Of a stretch of 8,154 nucleotides of DNA, positions 4,850 through 8,154 are shown piece by piece. The notes under the pieces are model-generated. The model was not told where the DNA came from and did no database searches. It worked only from the letters and a program-made list of their open reading frames with translations. Position 1 is the first letter of the stretch. Each line of letters opens with the position of its first letter. The DNA is taken from the NCBI GenBank assembly GCA_017391435.1, contig JAFOYS010000145.1, forward strand, positions 1-8,154. Reading direction: 5' to 3'. Source of the DNA: Alistipes sp. (GTDB lineage: Bacteria > Bacteroidota > Bacteroidia > Bacteroidales > Rikenellaceae). Position numbers and translations under genes: made by a program.

Positions 4850-6433
4850 TTAAAACTCAGAGGTAAAGTGGAAACGGATATCTGGGAACTTCTCCTGCGC
4901 AAGGGCAAGTGAATAGCTTGTATCGGCAAGGAACACATCTCTGCCGTGCTTGTCTACCGCCATATTTGCGTGCTTGCGGCGCTTGAAATCTGCAAGCTGC
5001 TCGGCATTGTCGCTCTCAATCCAGCAGGCCTTGTGTATTGAGATTGTCTCCCAACGACACTTTGCGCCATACTCGTGCTCAAGACGGTACTCAATAACCT
5101 CAAACTGCAGAGCACCTACCGTACCGATAATCTTGCGACCATTGAGCGATGAGGTAAAGAGCTGTGCAACACCCTCATCCATAAGCTGGTCAATACCCTT
5201 TGCAAGCTGCTTGAACTTTAGCGGGTCGGCATTCTCAATATATCGGAAAAGCTCAGGAGAGAAGGATGGTATACCGGTAAACTTGAGCTTCTCGCCCTCG
5301 GTAAATGTATCGCCAATCTTAAAACCACCTGAGTCGTGCAGACCGACAATATCGCCTGGGTATGCAAAGTCAATAACCGACTTCTTCTCTGCCATAAATG
5401 CTGTTGGAGAGGAGAACTTCATACTCTTGCCACTTGGCACGTGGAGGTAGTTCTTATTTCGCTCAAAGGTTCCCGAACAGATCTTCATAAAGGCGATACG
5501 GTCGCGGTGGTTCGGGTCCATATTGGCGTGAATCTTAAAGATAAAACCTGTCAGCTTTGCCTCTGCTGGCTCTACTGTTCGGGTCTGGGTTGTAGATGGG
5601 CGTGGAGATGGTGCAATACGGATAAAGCACTCTAAAAGCTCGCGCACACCAAAGTTATTTACTGCCGAGCCGAAGAATACAGGTGCCAAGCGACCTGCAA
5701 GGTACTGCTCGCGCTCAAACTCCTCGTAGACACCCTCAACAAGCTCAACATCTCCGCGTAGCTGAGCAGCATAGCGCTCTGTGATAAGCTTGTCAAGCTC
5801 TGGAGAGGAGATATCCTCAAACTGAACGGTTGTAGCGTCAGCGGTCTGTCGCTCGTCAGAGGTAAAGAGGTTGATGTTGTGCTCGTATAGGTTGTACACA
5901 CCCTTGAATGATGGACCACTTGAGATTGGGAACGATAGCGGGCGTACACGAATCTGTAGCTCGTTTTCAATCTCGTCAAGCAGATCAAACGGATCCTTGC
6001 AAGGGCGGTCAAGCTTGTTTACAAAGACCATTACAGGGGTGTTACGCATACGGCAGACATTCATCAGCTTACGAGTCTGAGACTCAACGCCCTTTGCACC
6101 GTCAATAACAATAATTACCGCATCTACAGCCGTAAGAGTTCGGTATGTATCTTCGGCAAAGTCCTCGTGACCTGGGGTGTCAAGGATATTGATCTTCATA
6201 CCCTTGTACTCAAAACCCATTACAGATGTGGCCACCGAGATACCTCTCTGTCGCTCAATCTCCATAAAGTCAGATGTAGCACCCTTCTTAATCTTATTGC
6301 TCTTTACTGCACCAGCAATGTGAATAGCACCTCCAAAGAGCAGTAGCTTCTCTGTAAGAGTTGTCTTACCAGCATCTGGGTGGGCAATGACGGCAAATGT
6401 TCGTCTTCTTGTAATCTCCTCTTGTAATGTCAT
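4850..6433 (-). CDS. prfC: Peptide chain release factor 3 (RF3), translational GTPase
   Basis: Cytoplasmic GTPase that releases RF1 or RF2 from the ribosome after peptide release. Its 527 residues match the usual length (about 530). The GTPase motifs are all present: AHPDAGKTT (17-25, P-loop), ERQRGIS (60-66, switch I region), DTPGHEDF (85-92, switch II), NKLDR (139-143) and GSA (255-257). The middle domain includes [28 protein letters not shown], typical of the RF3/EF-G domain II. The C-terminal part carries the RF3-specific [23 protein letters not shown] region. Start ATG at 6431-6433 gives [19 protein letters not shown], the normal RF3 beginning. It has its own promoter and terminator, so it is probably monocistronic. 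Divergent from the esterase gene. No anomaly seen. Confidence 0.97.
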   Translation of the reverse strand: MTLQEEITRRRTFAVIAHPDAGKTTLTEKLLLFGGAIHIAGAVKSNKIKKGATSDFMEIERQRGISVATSVMGFEYKGMKINILDTPGHEDFAEDTYRTLTAVDAVIIVIDGAKGVESQTRKLMNVCRMRNTPVMVFVNKLDRPCKDPFDLLDEIENELQIRVRPLSFPISSGPSFKGVYNLYEHNINLFTSDERQTADATTVQFEDISSPELDKLITERYAAQLRGDVELVEGVYEEFEREQYLAGRLAPVFFGSAVNNFGVRELLECFIRIAPSPRPSTTQTRTVEPAEAKLTGFIFKIHANMDPNHRDRIAFMKICSGTFERNKNYLHVPSGKSMKFSSPTAFMAEKKSVIDFAYPGDIVGLHDSGGFKIGDTFTEGEKLKFTGIPSFSPELFRYIENADPLKFKQLAKGIDQLMDEGVAQLFTSSLNGRKIIGTVGALQFEVIEYRLEHEYGAKCRWETISIHKACWIESDNAEQLADFKRRKHANMAVDKHGRDVFLADTSYSLALAQEKFPDIRFHFTSEF

Positions 6434-6470
6434 ATCTTGTTTGTCTTGTCTATTGGCATTTTTGCGGGTG

Positions 6471-6502
6471 CAAAAATAAGAATTATTTTTCGATACGCCA
6501 AA
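6471..6502 (-). promoter_or_regulatory. Consensus promoter of prfC
   Basis: On the minus strand TTTG (6502-6499), 20 nt, then TATTTTTG (6478-6471) matches the Bacteroidota -33/-7 consensus fully. The transcript would start near 6464, with a leader of about 30 nt. The -33 box is 23 bp from that of the divergent esterase promoter. Confidence 0.75.
6472..6490. repeat. Short A/T palindrome over the prfC -7 box
   Basis: AAAAATAA (6472-6479), GAA, TTATTTTT (6483-6490) form a perfect 8-bp inverted repeat. It overlaps the prfC -7 box and spacer. It could be an operator, but such A/T palindromes also arise by chance in promoter DNA. Confidence 0.4.
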
Positions 6503-6525
6503 ACAGCAACTTCTTGCACTCTGTT

Positions 6526-6556
6526 TTTGGAAAAAGAGTTTATTTTTTTAACTTTG
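6526..6556 (+). promoter_or_regulatory. Consensus promoter of the SGNH esterase gene
   Basis: TTTG (6526-6529), 19 nt, then TAACTTTG (6549-6556) is a full match to the Bacteroidota promoter. Transcription from about 6563 leaves a leader of about 24 nt. It excludes the upstream in-frame start at 6437, which would lie before the promoter. Confidence 0.8.
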
Positions 6557-6586
6557 TACTACTTAAACTTAATAGAAATCCTCGTT

Positions 6587-7681
6587 ATGAAAAGATTGTT
6601 TATTGTCGCTATGGCGGTGTTTGCTGTTGTTACATCAGCGACAGCCCAGGAGAAGAGTCCTCTTAGCTATGTTGACGCCTCTACGCTTACTATTATCAAC
6701 AAGATACAGGACTCTGACAAACCGTTTGAGCGCCTTGATGTAGAGAGGTATGGCTCACTTACACCTCGCGCAGTAAATGCCTTTCGTCAATCTACGGGTT
6801 TGGCTGTGGCTTTTACTACTGACAGCCGTAATATCTATGTCCGTTGGAGTATACATCCTACAAAGTTGAGAGCAAACTCTTCGGATATCTACCTCAGAGG
6901 TATGGATATCTATCTCAAAGACAATGGAGTGTGGACATTTGCAGGTGTAGCGCGCCCAAAGCCAGATCCAACAGTGGTAGATTTTGAGACTTCGCTCGTT
7001 CGCCATATGGCAGAGGGTGTTAAGGAGTGTATGGTCTACCTGCCAGCTTATGTAGAGATTAAGTCGCTTGAAATTGGTGTTGATCAGGGTTCTATGATTA
7101 AGGCTGCTGCCTCACCGTTTAAGCATAAGATTGTATTTATCGGCTCGTCGCTAACACACGGCGAGGGTGCTCCACGCCCTGGAGCAAACTATGTAGCACA
7201 GCTTGGTCGTCGTCTGAATGCAGAAACACCAAATCTCGGCCATAGTGGACAGTGTAAACTGCAGCAGCACTTTGTTGATATTGTATGCGACAATAAGGCA
7301 GATGCATTTGTTTTTGACGCCTTCTCAAACCCTACGGCGGATATTATCAACGAGCGACTCTATGACTTTGTAGCGCAGATTCGCGCAAAGCATAAGAAGA
7401 CTCCGCTTATCTTCTTGCAAACAGTTAGACGCACAGGTGCAATGTTCGACCTTGTGGCAAAAAAGCGCAACGATGACCAACGAGCAGCTGCCGAGAAGTT
7501 GATGGAAAGGGTGTGTAAGGACTTTAAGAATGTCTACTTTATAGACAACGCATTTGATACAGGAGCGGATAATGAGGGTACGGTAGATAATTCACACCTT
7601 ACCGACTATGGAATATACCGTGTTCTGCAGATTATGGAGCCGCAGCTGCGAGAGATTCTCTCACATCACGGCATAAAGTAG
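6587..7681 (+). CDS. Secreted SGNH/GDSL esterase with N-terminal GxDLY domain
   Basis: A 364-residue exported hydrolase, probably a carbohydrate or other ester hydrolase of the periplasm or cell surface. Residues 1-21 form a signal peptide (MKRLFIVAMAVF..., cleavage likely after ATAQ or TATA). About 45-165 is a beta-rich N-terminal domain with GMDIY (105-109), matching the GxDLY motif found in Bacteroides esterases. The catalytic domain begins near 180: block I GSSLTHGEG with nucleophile Ser188, block II Gly in NLGHSG (Gly218), block III Asn248 in FSNPT, and block V DNSH with Asp334 and His337. All SGNH catalytic residues are present, so it should be active. The substrate is not evident: no SusC/SusD, glycoside hydrolase or regulator lies beside it. 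Start: ATG at 6587, chosen because it begins a normal signal peptide and follows the promoter; the open frame extends upstream to 6437. Its own promoter and terminator suggest a single-gene unit. Confidence 0.9.
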   Translation: MKRLFIVAMAVFAVVTSATAQEKSPLSYVDASTLTIINKIQDSDKPFERLDVERYGSLTPRAVNAFRQSTGLAVAFTTDSRNIYVRWSIHPTKLRANSSDIYLRGMDIYLKDNGVWTFAGVARPKPDPTVVDFETSLVRHMAEGVKECMVYLPAYVEIKSLEIGVDQGSMIKAAASPFKHKIVFIGSSLTHGEGAPRPGANYVAQLGRRLNAETPNLGHSGQCKLQQHFVDIVCDNKADAFVFDAFSNPTADIINERLYDFVAQIRAKHKKTPLIFLQTVRRTGAMFDLVAKKRNDDQRAAAEKLMERVCKDFKNVYFIDNAFDTGADNEGTVDNSHLTDYGIYRVLQIMEPQLREILSHHGIK

Positions 7682-7694
7682 CAGAAGCGTGAAT

Positions 7695-7730
7695 AAAGAG
7701 GCTGCCTAACAATTGTTGGACAGCCTCTTT
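7695..7730. terminator. Shared terminator between the esterase and nadB
   Basis: A 17-bp stem (7695-7711 with 7714-7730, one mismatch and one wobble) has the perfect palindrome AACAATTGTT at its tip. On the plus strand it is followed by a T-rich run (CTCTTTTTCT, 7737-7746); on the minus strand by TTTATT. It lies between convergent stop codons (7681 and 7745) and probably ends both transcripts. Confidence 0.8.
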
Positions 7731-7744
7731 CTGTTGCTCTTTTT

Positions 7745-8154
7745 CTATTTCACTGGTGGATAGTCTATGGTGTAGTGTAGACCGACAGACTCCTTGCACT
7801 CCTTGGCCTGCTTGATTGTAAGGTAGGCCACGGCGGTCATATTTCTCAGCTCGCAAAGCTCTCGGCACGGCTTTGTGCGGTTGTAGAGGCCCTCGGTCTC
7901 CTGCCAGATAATTGCAAGGCGCTTCATTGCGCGCTCAAGGCGAAGATTTGAGCGGACAATACCCACATAGTTAGACATAATGGCCTGCAACTCACGGCGA
8001 TTTTGAAGCACAAGCACCATCTCCTCCGCCTCGGCAGTACCCTCAAAGTCCCAATCTGGAATACCCTCCTGGAACTCTATCTTCTCTATCTGTGCCACTG
8101 CGTGCTTGGCTGCTCGGTCGGCATAGACAACAGCCTCGGTAAGTGAGTTTGATG
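7745..8154 (-). CDS. nadB: L-aspartate oxidase, C-terminal part (cut by window edge)
   Basis: The last 135 residues of a flavoenzyme that oxidises L-aspartate to iminoaspartate, the first step of de novo NAD synthesis, used with NadA. The frame is open to the window edge and reads SNSLTEAVVYADRAAKHA at 8099-8152, the NadB segment that follows the FAD-contacting GANRLAS sequence. Then comes the C-terminal helical domain with LVLQNRRELQAIMSNYVGIVR, NLRLERAMKRL, RELCELRNMTAVAYL and the end GLHYTIDYPPVK. These are the usual C-terminal signatures of Bacteroidota NadB. A GTG near 8098 is internal, not the start; the real start lies beyond 8154. nadA and nadC, often nearby, are not visible. Convergent with the esterase gene. 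Confidence 0.9.
   Translation of the reverse strand, partial: SNSLTEAVVYADRAAKHAVAQIEKIEFQEGIPDWDFEGTAEAEEMVLVLQNRRELQAIMSNYVGIVRSNLRLERAMKRLAIIWQETEGLYNRTKPCRELCELRNMTAVAYLTIKQAKECKESVGLHYTIDYPPVK

Noticed and set aside
4950..6108. Open frames opposite or overlapping prfC
   Set aside because: RF3 is conserved over its full length here. The other frames have no recognisable motif or signals.
6437..6586. Longer N-terminus for the esterase
   Set aside because: It would place 50 residues before a clear signal peptide, and its start precedes the consensus promoter at 6526-6556.
7745..8098. Reading the right-end frame as a complete 117-residue protein starting at a GTG
   Set aside because: The frame stays open to the window edge and its upstream codons encode NadB sequence (SNSLTEAVVYADRAAKHA). 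It is the C-terminus of a larger gene.
1..8154. Mobile element, phage, CRISPR, toxin-antitoxin or defence island
   Set aside because: No transposase, integrase, spaced repeats or defence domains were seen, and gene order and content look chromosomal.

Overview
The window reads as an ordinary stretch of a Bacteroidales chromosome, probably near Alistipes/Rikenellaceae (family placement is inference). Three things support this. The strongest promoter-like sites match the Bacteroidota pattern TTTG-N19-21-TAnnTTTG, and most genes lack a Shine-Dalgarno sequence. The protein families are typical of gut Bacteroidota: an OMPP1/FadL-type barrel of the kind often labelled 'hemin receptor', and a GxDLY plus SGNH esterase. 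The L-aspartate oxidase C-terminus and RF3 look like chromosomal housekeeping genes. I see no insertion sequence, phage gene, CRISPR array, tRNA or rRNA.

Layout, left to right. A hairpin terminator (1-35) abuts a minus-strand class III sirtuin (34-753). A divergent promoter region (754-959) follows. Next is a probable two-gene plus-strand operon: a His/aromatic-rich lipoprotein (960-2072) and an outer-membrane OMPP1/FadL-like protein (2117-3763). Convergent to it is a minus-strand unit: an ECF-type sigma factor (3983-4567) with a consensus promoter, followed by a candidate 42-residue acidic ORF (3796-3924). The terminators of these two units are interleaved, so their transcripts should overlap by about 200 nt. 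Then comes prfC on the minus strand (4850-6433), with its own consensus promoter and a UUCG-tetraloop terminator. Back to back with it is a plus-strand secreted SGNH esterase (6587-7681), also with a consensus promoter. The window ends with the C-terminal 135 residues of NadB on the minus strand (7745 to the edge), convergent with the esterase and separated from it by a shared hairpin terminator.

Functionally this is a mix of cytoplasmic housekeeping (NAD-dependent deacylation, RF3 recycling, the first step of de novo NAD synthesis) and cell-envelope genes (lipoprotein, barrel, exported esterase), plus one alternative sigma factor. A sirtuin that consumes NAD and an enzyme of NAD synthesis both occur here, but 7 kb apart, and I do not claim a link. 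No gap reaches 300 bases; the longest (4568-4849) holds the sigma promoter and the prfC terminator.

I did not find a convincing undescribed system. The items most worth a second look are the small ORF behind the sigma factor, the unusual lipoprotein and its barrel partner, the sirtuin without zinc cysteines, and the interleaved convergent terminators.
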